Below, in pieces: positions 1 to 6,529 of a stretch of 8,984 nucleotides of DNA; positions within the stretch are counted from its first letter, which is position 1; each line of letters starts with the position of its first letter. A program made the position numbers and the translations under genes. Source of the stretch: Alphaproteobacteria bacterium (lineage in GTDB: Bacteria > Pseudomonadota > Alphaproteobacteria > Acetobacterales > Acetobacteraceae); contig JAAFHD010000103.1 of assembly GCA_013298245.1 (NCBI GenBank), forward strand, positions 1-8,984, read 5' to 3'. A model generated the notes under the pieces. That model did no database searches. It was not told the DNA's origin and worked only from the letters and a program-made list of their open reading frames with translations.

Positions 1-114
1 CCCGGCCTCGGTCATGCCCATCACATCCACGAAGAATGCGAGCGATTCCTCAGGTTTCGGCGTCAGCAGCTCGACATGGCCCAGATGGGCGATGTCCATG
101 CAGGGTTCATCCAT
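1..114 (-). CDS. VOC-family protein, N-terminal part (glyoxalase / extradiol dioxygenase-like), cut by window edge
   Basis: Only the first 38 codons are visible; the gene continues beyond the left edge. The translation contains MDIAHLGHVELLTPKPEESL and then AFFVDVMGMTE. This is the usual first strand and helix of a vicinal-oxygen-chelate domain: a metal-ligand-type His followed by a strand, then 'P-E-S-L-F-F-V-D-V-G'. His13 is the likely first metal ligand by family analogy. Proteins of this kind are commonly catechol 2,3-dioxygenases or glyoxalase-like enzymes, and the substrate cannot be told from this fragment. The start at 114 is favoured over an in-frame ATG at 99 because GGAGAG lies 5 bases upstream of it. 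It sits 21 bases after the LysR stop on the same strand, so co-transcription is likely. Family placement is fairly secure; enzymatic role is inference. Confidence 0.72.
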   Translation of the reverse strand, partial: MDEPCMDIAHLGHVELLTPKPEESLAFFVDVMGMTEAG

Positions 115-119
115 GGCGT

Positions 120-125
120 CTCTCC
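120..125 (-). promoter_or_regulatory. Ribosome binding site of the VOC gene
   Basis: On the minus strand GGAGAG is followed by five bases and then the ATG at 114-112. This decides the start in favour of 114 rather than the in-frame ATG at 99-97, which lacks a comparable site. Confidence 0.55.
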
Positions 126-135
126 GGGCGGGGTT

Positions 136-1065
136 CTAGCGCTGTGCTGCGCGCGCCGTCTTATCGTTTCGTGGTCGTGAGGTATCAGCTTTCGGCATAT
201 GTCGCGCAAGGGTCGCCAGGTGTGCGCGCAAGGCCGCGACGAAGGCGATAACCGCCGGGCCGGGCGGCGGATCGGCCGGCAGCACCAGCCCGGCAGGGCG
301 CGCCGCCGCATCCACCGGCAGCGCCACCACACGCAAGCTCCCGCGCGCGAGATCGCCGACCATCATCGAGCGCGGCATCACCGCGATATGGTCGGATGAC
401 AGCAGCAATTCGCGGATCAGCCCGTAGGAGGAAGTGCGCAGCGCACCCTCGGCGGACAGGCCAAGCTGCGCCAGCAACCGGTCGGTTTCCTGCCCCACGC
501 GCTGGCTGATGGTGGGCAGCACCAGGCTGTGCCGCGCCAGCCGCGCCGGCGTCGCGCGGCCGCGCAGAACCGGGTGGCCGGCGCGCGCCAGAACACTGAT
601 CGGTTCCTCCCACAGCGCCTCGCGCGTGAAGGCATCCGGCACCGCGGGCGCGTAGAGGCGGCCCATCACCAGGTCGATTTCGCGTGCCGCCAGCAGGGGC
701 AGCAACTCCTCCATCCGCCCTTCGGTGATGCGCAGGCGCAGCGCCGGTTGGGCCGCTTGCAGGCGGATCAGCACGCCCGGCAACACACCCACCGCCGCCA
801 CCGGCAACACGCCGATCGCGAGTGTCGCGGGCGCACCATCCAGCGCCTCATCCGCGCGACGGATTTCCGCCAGCACGCGGCGCGCCAGGCGGATCAGCAC
901 CACGCCCTGCTCCGTCGGCCGTACGCCGCGCGCATGGCGTTCGAACAGCCGCGTGCCCGCGATCTCCTCCAATTCCTGAAGCGCGCGCGTCAGCGCCGGC
1001 TGTCCCACGCCCAGCGCGGCCGACGCGCGCAGCAGGCTGCCATGCGTGTCCAGCGCATCGGCCAC
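136..1065 (-). CDS. LysR-family transcriptional regulator (start uncertain, probably extends to 1110)
   Basis: DNA-binding regulator of the LysR type. From the GTG at 1065 it is 309 residues. The winged helix-turn-helix occupies roughly residues 8-50: SLLRASAALGVGQPALTRAL is the HTH, followed by QELEEIAGTRLFERHARGVRPT, a hallmark LysR wing. The remainder (about 80-300) is the periplasmic-binding-protein-like effector domain. The wording resembles the PcaQ/GbpR branch, which often controls aromatic or sugar catabolism, but I would not assign a ligand. Start choice is a real problem. The GTG falls inside helix 1, and in-frame coding (RFLDQRLKLPLLR) continues 15 codons upstream to a CTG at 1110, directly after the TGA of the DUF3237 gene. 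No ATG, GTG or TTG lies in that extension and no Shine-Dalgarno is evident. It probably shares a transcript with the DUF3237 gene before it and the VOC gene after it. Confidence 0.9.
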   Translation of the reverse strand: MADALDTHGSLLRASAALGVGQPALTRALQELEEIAGTRLFERHARGVRPTEQGVVLIRLARRVLAEIRRADEALDGAPATLAIGVLPVAAVGVLPGVLIRLQAAQPALRLRITEGRMEELLPLLAAREIDLVMGRLYAPAVPDAFTREALWEEPISVLARAGHPVLRGRATPARLARHSLVLPTISQRVGQETDRLLAQLGLSAEGALRTSSYGLIRELLLSSDHIAVMPRSMMVGDLARGSLRVVALPVDAAARPAGLVLPADPPPGPAVIAFVAALRAHLATLARHMPKADTSRPRNDKTARAAQR

Positions 1066-1110
1066 GCGCAGCAGCGGCAGTTTCAGCCGCTGGTCGAGAA
1101 AACGGCGCAG

Positions 1111-1575
1111 TCAGCGCACCGCGTAGATGTCGTAGCGCGGGCCGGAAGGCGGGCGCGCGCCCACGCCAACCGCAATGATGCGGTTCATCCAGGCCAGCTC
1201 CTTGGCGCCGGTTTCGAAGCGCAGGCCCACGCGGAAATAGTATTCGGAAGGGTCCACCACCTCGCCCTTCGCCAGCCGCGCCAGCACCTCCGGCGCGCCG
1301 GTGCGGATGCCCGCGTATTGCACGTAGACCAGGCCGCCCGAGGCCGCGCGGATGGTCAGGCGCACATCGATATGCGCGGTGCCGTCAGGTTCCACACGCA
1401 GCCAGTCGGCGCTGGTGCCGCCCAGGATTTCGCCGCTCAGCGCGGGGCCGGTGACGGTGCCGCCGGTGACCGGCACGATGCGCAGTTCATGCCGCCCGGC
1501 ATCGCCCACGCCTTGCGGCGCGCCGACCGAGATGTCCATGGTGAAGAGGTATTCAGTATTCAGCGGCAGCGGCAT
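1111..1575 (-). CDS. DUF3237 domain-containing protein
   Basis: A 154-residue protein matching the small DUF3237 family along its full length, whose members are usually about 150 residues. Recognisable blocks are the early 'EYLFTMDISVG' strand, 'RIVPVTGGTVTGPALSGEIL' (33-51), 'GTSADWLRVEPDGTAHIDVR' (53-72), 'YVQYAGIRTG' (84-93) and the near-invariant 'VDPSEYYFR' (107-115) with 'FETGAKELAWMNR' (120-132). It has no signal peptide or membrane segment, so it is probably cytosolic. No biochemical function is firmly known to me for the family; members often sit beside catabolic genes and LysR regulators, as here. The start at 1575 is preferred over one at 1626 because GGGAGG stands 5 bases before it and the family normally begins near this point. 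Its TGA (1113-1111) is in frame with, and directly abuts, the LysR coding frame. It is divergent from the TetR gene. Confidence 0.86.
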   Translation of the reverse strand: MPLPLNTEYLFTMDISVGAPQGVGDAGRHELRIVPVTGGTVTGPALSGEILGGTSADWLRVEPDGTAHIDVRLTIRAASGGLVYVQYAGIRTGAPEVLARLAKGEVVDPSEYYFRVGLRFETGAKELAWMNRIIAVGVGARPPSGPRYDIYAVR

Positions 1576-1580
1576 CGCGC

Positions 1581-1588
1581 CCTCCCTT
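1581..1588 (-). promoter_or_regulatory. Ribosome binding site of the DUF3237 gene
   Basis: On the minus strand AAGGGAGG is followed by five bases and the ATG at 1575-1573. It fixes the start at this ATG rather than at the longer in-frame ATG at 1626, which would add 17 residues with no family resemblance. Confidence 0.65.
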
Positions 1589-1619
1589 GTTTGGCGCAGG
1601 GTGCGGGGCGAGATGGCGC

Positions 1620-1648
1620 TGGACAAGGGGTGCGGTGGGGGATATCAT
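1620..1648 (+). promoter_or_regulatory. Predicted sigma70-type promoter of the TetR gene
   Basis: TGGACA at 1620-1625 (5 of 6 to TTGACA) and TATCAT at 1643-1648 (5 of 6 to TATAAT) are separated by exactly 17 bases. This is an unusually good consensus match for so GC-rich a region. Transcription would begin near 1655, giving a leader of about 30 bases before the ATG at 1685. The operator palindrome starts one base after the -10 element. The elements are read directly from the sequence; promoter activity is inferred. Confidence 0.62.
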
Positions 1649-1670
1649 TGATGATTGACGTCATTCATCA
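1649..1670 (+). promoter_or_regulatory. Operator palindrome 1 (probable TetR autoregulatory site)
   Basis: A 22-base inverted repeat with half-sites TGATGATTGAC and GTCATTCATCA. The second half's reverse complement, TGATGAATGAC, differs from the first at only one of 11 positions, and there is no spacer. It lies between the predicted -10 element and the TetR ATG, covering the expected transcription start, which is a normal location for autorepression by a TetR dimer. A smaller overlapping palindrome (ATCAT, two bases, ATGAT at 1644-1655) reaches into the -10 box. A related site occurs at 2304-2325. Confidence 0.72.
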
Positions 1671-1684
1671 GAAGAAAAAACGCC

Positions 1685-2299
1685 ATGGATGGTAGCACCG
1701 CACCCGCAACGACCCGCGACCGCATCGCCGATACGGCGGAGCGGCTGTTCCGCTCCATGGGCTACCAGAAGACCGCGGTTGCCGATATCGCGCGCGAACT
1801 CGGCATGTCACCGGCCAATGTGTATCGCTTCTTCCCCTCCAAGAGCGCCATCAACGAAGCCATCACCGAACGCCTGCTGACCGCGCTGTTCATCGGCGCC
1901 GAGGCCGCGGCGCAGGCGAAAGGCACCGCCGCCGAGCGGCTCCACGCCATGGCGGAACATTTCCGGTCCTCCTCCATCGAATTGTTTTTCAACGAAAAAC
2001 GCATGCATGATATGGTCGCTGCCGCGATCGGCGAGCATTGGGGCGTGATCGAGAGCTACATCAAACGCTTCCTAGCCCTGTCCGAATCCGTCATTCGTGG
2101 CGGCATGGAATCGGGCGAATTCGCCGATGGCGATCCGGCGCTCGCGGCCATGGCCTTCAAGCAGGTCACGCTCGCCTGGCACCACCCGATGATGGTCGAG
2201 GAATGCATGCGCATCGGTGAGGGCGAGGACGCCATGCGCGAGCATATGCGCATCACGCTCGCCTATTTCGTTGCGGGTTTGAAGCGCGGCATTCGCTAA
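1685..2299 (+). CDS. TetR/AcrR-family transcriptional regulator, probable repressor of the adjacent RND efflux operon
   Basis: A 204-residue regulator of normal TetR length. The N-terminal HTH spans about residues 12-58, with 'TAERLFRSMGYQKTAVADIA' and the recognition helix region 'MSPANVYRFFPSKSAI' (41-56), both very typical of the family. Residues about 65-204 form the helical ligand-binding and dimerisation domain, which I cannot assign to a subfamily or ligand. The ATG at 1685 is chosen over a TTG at 1655 because the TTG sits inside the operator and at the predicted transcription start, so it could hardly be translated. The Shine-Dalgarno is weak (AGAAGA about nine bases upstream). The gene is divergent from the DUF3237 gene and lies 55 bases before the adaptor. 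A near-perfect palindrome precedes it and a related one follows it, suggesting control of itself and of the pump genes. TetR neighbours of RND operons are usually local repressors, lifted by a pump substrate. Confidence 0.9.
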   Translation: MDGSTAPATTRDRIADTAERLFRSMGYQKTAVADIARELGMSPANVYRFFPSKSAINEAITERLLTALFIGAEAAAQAKGTAAERLHAMAEHFRSSSIELFFNEKRMHDMVAAAIGEHWGVIESYIKRFLALSESVIRGGMESGEFADGDPALAAMAFKQVTLAWHHPMMVEECMRIGEGEDAMREHMRITLAYFVAGLKRGIR

Positions 2300-2303
2300 A
2301 GAC

Positions 2304-2325
2304 TGTTGATTTTCGATTTTCATCA
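2304..2325 (+). promoter_or_regulatory. Operator palindrome 2 (probable TetR site upstream of the efflux operon)
   Basis: Half-sites TGTTGATTTTC and GATTTTCATCA form an imperfect palindrome. Aligned by centre with the site at 1649-1670, 16 of 22 positions agree, including an identical outer right arm (TTCATCA), the left TG-TGATT and the CG centre. Flanking C (2303) and G (2326) extend the symmetry by one pair. It begins 4 bases after the TetR stop codon and lies 29 bases before the adaptor ATG. The AT-rich tract stands out against GC-rich surroundings. Confidence 0.6.
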
Positions 2326-2334
2326 GTCCATACT
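2306..2334 (+). promoter_or_regulatory. Possible promoter of the adaptor-RND operon
   Basis: TTGATT at 2306-2311 (4 of 6 to the -35 consensus) and CATACT at 2329-2334 (4 of 6 to the -10 consensus) lie 17 bases apart. Operator palindrome 2 covers the -35 element and most of the spacer. The match is modest, and the pump genes may also be transcribed by readthrough from the TetR promoter. Confidence 0.35.
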
Positions 2335-2341
2335 CAGCGGC

Positions 2342-2348
2342 AAGGAGA
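2342..2348 (+). promoter_or_regulatory. Strong ribosome binding site of the adaptor gene
   Basis: AAGGAGA is a full Shine-Dalgarno match, six bases before the ATG at 2355. It is the strongest site in the window, in contrast to the weak one of the TetR gene just upstream. This suggests the pump is made in excess over its regulator once transcribed. Confidence 0.7.
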
Positions 2349-2354
2349 TTCCCC

Positions 2355-3437
2355 ATGCCGCCACGCATCCTGCCCCTCGCCTTCCTCCTCCTCGCCGCCT
2401 GCCAGCCGCGCCAGCAGGCCGAAGCGCCCCGCGAGGAACCGCCCAAGCCCGTGCAGGTGGCCATCTTCCAACCCGCGCCGACCGAGGCCGCCACGCAACT
2501 CACCGGCACCGTCCGCGCCCGGCGCGAGGCTGATCTCGGCTTCCGCGCCGGCGGCCGCATTGCCGAACGCCTGGTCAACCTGGGCGATCGCGTCGAAGCC
2601 GGCACGCCGCTCGCGCGCATCGACCCGCGCGACCTGGAACTCTCCGTCCGCGCCGCCGAGGCCGACCTCGCCTCCGCGCAAGCGCAATCCCTGCAAGCCG
2701 CCAACGACGCCCTGCGCAGCGCAACCCTGCTCGCCGCCGGCCACGTCGCACCCGCCTTCAACGACCAGCGCGTCGCCGCCGCCCGCGCCGCGCGCGAACG
2801 CATGGTCAGCGCCGAGGCCTCGCTCTCACTCGCCCGCAACCGCCTCTCCTACGCAACACTGCTGGCCCCCCACGCCGGCGTCGTCACCGCCATCCTCGCC
2901 GAAGGCGGCCAGGTGGTGGCCGAGGGTACGCCCGTCCTGCGCCTGGCCAACCCGGCCGAACGCGAAATCCTCATCCAAACCCCCGAGGCCCTTCTCCCCC
3001 GCCTCACCAGCGCCGCCGCCGCCGGCTTCTGGGCGCGCCCCGACGCCGCGCTCCCCGTCACGCTGCGCGAGGTCGCGGCCCAAGCCGACCCGGGCCTGCG
3101 CACCTACGCCGCGCGCTTCTCCATCCCCGACGCGCCGGATTGGGTGCAGCTCGGCATGACCGCCACCGTGCGCCTTTCCGCCCAGGGCGCGATGGCCGCG
3201 CGCGTGCCGCTCTCCGCCCTGCATGACCGCGGCGCAGGCCCCATGGTCTGGGCCGTGCTGCCCGACAATCGCCTGCGCGCCGTGCCGGTGCGCGTGCATG
3301 CGCTGGCCGAATCCACCGCCCTGGTCGAAGCCGCTTTGGAGGACGGCGCGCGCATCGTCGCCATGGGCCCACAGCTTCTGGCGCCCGACCACCATGTCCG
3401 CGTGGTGGACACGCGTCTGGCCGGGACGCTGCGCTGA
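2355..3437 (+). CDS. RND efflux periplasmic adaptor subunit (HlyD/MFP family lipoprotein)
   Basis: Periplasmic adaptor that would join the downstream RND pump to an outer-membrane channel. It is 360 residues. The N-terminus is a short lipoprotein signal with lipobox LLAAC; Cys16 is the likely lipidation site. Two lipoyl/barrel-sandwich halves are visible: 'FRAGGRIAERLVNLGDRVEA' onward (63-90) and 'APHAGVVTAILAEGGQVVAE' onward (171-198). Between them is an alpha-helical hairpin (about 92-165), rich in Ala, Arg, Glu and Gln. The C-terminal part (about 200-352) is beta-barrel and membrane-proximal domain, including 'VPLSALH' (284-290). Start is clear from a full Shine-Dalgarno. Its stop overlaps the pump start (TGATG), so translation is coupled and stoichiometry linked. 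Substrate is not deducible. Confidence 0.93.
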   Translation: MPPRILPLAFLLLAACQPRQQAEAPREEPPKPVQVAIFQPAPTEAATQLTGTVRARREADLGFRAGGRIAERLVNLGDRVEAGTPLARIDPRDLELSVRAAEADLASAQAQSLQAANDALRSATLLAAGHVAPAFNDQRVAAARAARERMVSAEASLSLARNRLSYATLLAPHAGVVTAILAEGGQVVAEGTPVLRLANPAEREILIQTPEALLPRLTSAAAAGFWARPDAALPVTLREVAAQADPGLRTYAARFSIPDAPDWVQLGMTATVRLSAQGAMAARVPLSALHDRGAGPMVWAVLPDNRLRAVPVRVHALAESTALVEAALEDGARIVAMGPQLLAPDHHVRVVDTRLAGTLR

Positions 3438-6400
3438 TGAACACGCGCTTCAACCCCTCAGAGGCCGCGATCCGCGCAGGCTCCCTGACCCTCTTCGCCA
3501 TGATCGTCGTGCTGGTGCTGGGCTTCATGTCATGGCAGCGCCTGGGCCGTGCGGAGGATCCGTCCTTCACGCTGAAGGTGATGATCGTCTCCGTCGCCTG
3601 GCCCGGTGCCACCGCCGAACAGGTGCAGGAACAGGTGGTGGACCGCATCGAAAGCCGCTTGCAGGATTTGCCATATCTCGACGTGCTGCAAACCTATGCG
3701 CGCCCCGGCCAGGGCGTCATCACCGTGCTGCTGCGTGACAACACACCGCCCGGCCGCGTGCCGGAACTCTGGTACCAGGTGCGCAAGAAAGTGGGGGATA
3801 TCCGCCATCTTCTGCCCGCCGGCATCCAAGGTCCCTTCTTCAACGACGAGTATTCTGACGTTTACTCCGCCGTCATCGCGCTGACCGGCGCGGATAATGC
3901 CGAGCTGGTCCGCCAGGCCGAACGCCTGCGCATTCGCCTGCGCCGCATTGAGGGTGTCGAGAAGGTCGCGATCGACGGCGAGCAACCGCAGCGCATCCAT
4001 GTGGAGGTCAGCCATTCGCGCCTCGCCACGCTCGGCATCAACCCGCAAGCCGTGCTGGACGCACTCGCGCGCCACAACCCGGTGCAGCCCGCCGGCACGG
4101 TCGAGACCGGCAGCACGCGCATCAACCTGCGCCTGCCCGATGGACTGGACGGGCTGGCCAGCATCGGCGCCGTGCCCATCCCGCTCGATGGCCGCACTGT
4201 CCGCCTGGCGGATATCGCCACCATCACGCGCGGCATCGTGGACCCGCCTTCGACCGAAATCCGCTTCCGCGGGCAAAACGCGGTGATGATCTCAGTGGTG
4301 AAGGAACGCGGCGTGGATGTGCTGCGCCTGGGCCAGCGATTGAACACGGAACTGGCCACCATCCGCCGCGACCTGCCGGCGGGCCTCGCGCTGAACCTGG
4401 TCGCCGACCAGCCGCATATCGTGGCCGAGAGCGTCAACGAATTCCTGATCAAGCTGGCGGCCGCGCTCGGCGTGGTGCTGGTGGTCTCCTTCCTCTCTCT
4501 AGGCGCGCGCGCGGGCGTCATTGTCGCACTCTCCGTGCCGCTCACCCTCTCGCTCGTCTTCGCCTTCATGCTGTGGCGCGGCACCGAGTTGGAACGCATT
4601 TCGCTGGGCGCCCTCATCCTCGCCTTGGGCCTACTCGTGGACGACGCGATCATCGCGATCGAAGCCATGCTGGTGAAGCTGGAACAGGGCTGGGACAAGC
4701 TGCGCGCCGCAGGCTTCGCCTGGACCAGCACCGCCGGCCCGATGCTGACCGGCACGCTGATCACGGTCGCTGGTTTCATCCCGGTGGGCTTCGCGCCCTC
4801 CACCGCCGGCGAATACGCAGGCGGCATTTTCTGGGTGGTCGGCGCGGCACTGATCGCCAGCTGGATCGTCGCCGTCACCTTCACGCCATGGCTCGGCGCC
4901 AAGCTGCTGCGCGTGACGCCGCACCCGGAACACGACCACTACCAGGGCCGCTTCTCGCGCGCGCTCCGCGCCGCCGTCACCTGGTGCATCGGCCACCGCA
5001 CGCTGGTGCTGATCGCCACACTCGGCGTGCTGGCCACCGGCTTCGTCGGCATGGGCATGGTGAAGCAGCAATTCTTCCCGATCTCGCAGCGGCTCGAACT
5101 TCTGGTCGATGTGAACCTCCGCCAGGGCGCCAGTTTCGCCGCCACCGACACCGTCATCCGCCGCATCGAAACCGCGATCGCCGATGACCCGGATGCGCGG
5201 CATTTCGCGGCCTATCTCGGCGCCGGCGCGCCGCGTTTCTTCCTGGCGCTGAACCCCGATCTGCCCAATGAAGCCTTCGGCAAGCTGGTGATCGAAACGC
5301 GTGACATCGCCGCCCGCGAACGCCTGCGCGCGCGCCTGATCCAGATGGCGGATGACGGCGCTTTCCCCGAAGCGCGCGTGCGTGTCTCGCGCCTGGATTT
5401 CGGCCCGCCGGTGAATTACCCGGTGCAGTTCCGCCTGCTTGGCCCGGACCCACAAGTGCTGCGCCAACTCGGCGATGAATGGGTGGCAGCACTTCGCCAG
5501 GTGCCCGGCACGGTGGACGCCCAGGTCGATTGGAACGAGCGCATGCCCAGCCTGCGCCTGGAACTCGACATCGAGCGCATCGCGCAGCTCGGCCTCTCGC
5601 CACAGGCCGTCGCGACCAGCATGGGCGCGCTGCTCTCGGGCGTCACAGCCACGCAGCTGCGCGAGGGCAATCGCGGCGTCGAAGTGGTGCTGCGCGCGCC
5701 GGCCGCCGAACGCCTCGGCCTTGCAGCCCTCGCCGACCTCACGCTCACCACCGCGCAAGGCCCGGTGCCGCTTTCCCAGGTCGCGCGCCTGGTCCCCGTC
5801 GCCGAGGAACCGATCCTGTGGCGCCGCAACCGCGAAGCCGTCATCACCGTGCGCGCCGAAGTCGCCCCCGGCCTGCAAGCGCCCGATGTCACCAACGCCG
5901 CCCTGCCCCGCCTGGCCGCGCTGAACGCAGCCCTACCCGTCGGGTACCGCATGGAAGTGGGCGGCGCCGCCGGTGAATCCGCCAAGGCCAATGCCAGCCT
6001 CTTCGGCATGTTCCCGATCATGGTGGCCGTCATGCTGATCCTGCTGATGGGGCTGCTGCGCCGCTTCGGCCCGACCTTCCTGGTGCTGGCCACCGCGCCG
6101 CTCGGCATCCCGGGTGCGGCCGCGGCATTGCTCATCATGGACGCGCCCTTCGGCTTCGTGGCCCTGCTTGGCGTCATCGCACTCGCCGGCATGATCATGC
6201 GCAACACGCTCATCCTGGTGGACCAGGTGCGCCAGGACATCGAGGCCGGGCACACCCCGCGCGAGGCGATCATCGAAAGCACTGTCCGCCGCGCGCGCCC
6301 CGTGCTGCTGACCGCGATGGCCGCGATCTTCGCCTTCGTGCCGCTCACCGCCAGCGCCTTCTGGGGCCCGATGGCGATGGCGATGATCGGCGGTCTGACA

Positions 6401-6529
6401 GTGGCGACAGTGGCCACGTTGTTCGTGGTGCCGACGCTGTATGCGTTGTCGCTGCGGCGGGAAAAGCCGCTACCCGTCGCGGTGACGCCGGCGCAGCCGC
6501 TGCCACAGCCCGTCCACGGGGCCGCCTAG
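3437..6529 (+). CDS. RND-family efflux transporter permease (AcrB/MMPL superfamily, HAE-type)
   Basis: Inner-membrane proton-driven exporter of 1030 residues, the usual length for AcrB-like pumps. The layout is complete: TM1 (about 14-32), a first periplasmic porter/docking loop (33-330), TM2-6 (336-485), TM7 (520-540), a second large periplasmic loop (541-850) and TM8-12 (853-1004). TM4 carries the proton-relay pair Asp402-Asp403 in 'GLLVDDAIIAIEAM', equivalent to AcrB Asp407/408. In TM10 the motif is 'MIMRNTLILVDQ', so Arg922 stands where AcrB has Lys940, and Asp929 matches Glu947. TM11 has 'RRARPVLLTAM' with Thr959, matching AcrB Thr978. The start ATG overlaps the adaptor stop. The 3' end overlaps the convergent metal permease by 60 bases. 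No outer-membrane factor follows, so a shared channel is implied. Drug versus other substrate specificity cannot be read from sequence. Confidence 0.95.
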   Translation: MNTRFNPSEAAIRAGSLTLFAMIVVLVLGFMSWQRLGRAEDPSFTLKVMIVSVAWPGATAEQVQEQVVDRIESRLQDLPYLDVLQTYARPGQGVITVLLRDNTPPGRVPELWYQVRKKVGDIRHLLPAGIQGPFFNDEYSDVYSAVIALTGADNAELVRQAERLRIRLRRIEGVEKVAIDGEQPQRIHVEVSHSRLATLGINPQAVLDALARHNPVQPAGTVETGSTRINLRLPDGLDGLASIGAVPIPLDGRTVRLADIATITRGIVDPPSTEIRFRGQNAVMISVVKERGVDVLRLGQRLNTELATIRRDLPAGLALNLVADQPHIVAESVNEFLIKLAAALGVVLVVSFLSLGARAGVIVALSVPLTLSLVFAFMLWRGTELERISLGALILALGLLVDDAIIAIEAMLVKLEQGWDKLRAAGFAWTSTAGPMLTGTLITVAGFIPVGFAPSTAGEYAGGIFWVVGAALIASWIVAVTFTPWLGAKLLRVTPHPEHDHYQGRFSRALRAAVTWCIGHRTLVLIATLGVLATGFVGMGMVKQQFFPISQRLELLVDVNLRQGASFAATDTVIRRIETAIADDPDARHFAAYLGAGAPRFFLALNPDLPNEAFGKLVIETRDIAARERLRARLIQMADDGAFPEARVRVSRLDFGPPVNYPVQFRLLGPDPQVLRQLGDEWVAALRQVPGTVDAQVDWNERMPSLRLELDIERIAQLGLSPQAVATSMGALLSGVTATQLREGNRGVEVVLRAPAAERLGLAALADLTLTTAQGPVPLSQVARLVPVAEEPILWRRNREAVITVRAEVAPGLQAPDVTNAALPRLAALNAALPVGYRMEVGGAAGESAKANASLFGMFPIMVAVMLILLMGLLRRFGPTFLVLATAPLGIPGAAAALLIMDAPFGFVALLGVIALAGMIMRNTLILVDQVRQDIEAGHTPREAIIESTVRRARPVLLTAMAAIFAFVPLTASAFWGPMAMAMIGGLTVATVATLFVVPTLYALSLRREKPLPVAVTPAQPLPQPVHGAA

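Noticed and set aside
1655..1684. Alternative TTG start for the TetR gene
   Set aside because: It lies within the operator and at the predicted transcription start, has no ribosome binding site, and adds ten residues not needed for the HTH domain.
529..1695. A 388-codon plus-strand open frame opposite the LysR and DUF3237 genes
   Set aside because: Its translation is rich in Arg, Gln, His and Ala with no domain pattern, as expected of a shadow frame in GC-rich DNA; the minus-strand genes have clear family motifs throughout.
2072..2839. A 255-codon minus-strand frame spanning the TetR end and the adaptor start
   Set aside because: It crosses the regulatory gap and two well-supported plus-strand genes; Ala/Arg/Ser-rich with no recognisable family.
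4631..5878. A 415-codon minus-strand open frame inside the RND gene
   Set aside because: It is antisense to conserved RND pump sequence including the Asp402-Asp403 motif; its composition is low in hydrophobic structure and no family is recognisable.
5416..6417. A 333-codon minus-strand open frame inside the RND gene
   Set aside because: Ser/Arg/Thr-rich shadow of the pump's second periplasmic loop and TM8-12; no ribosome binding site or family match.
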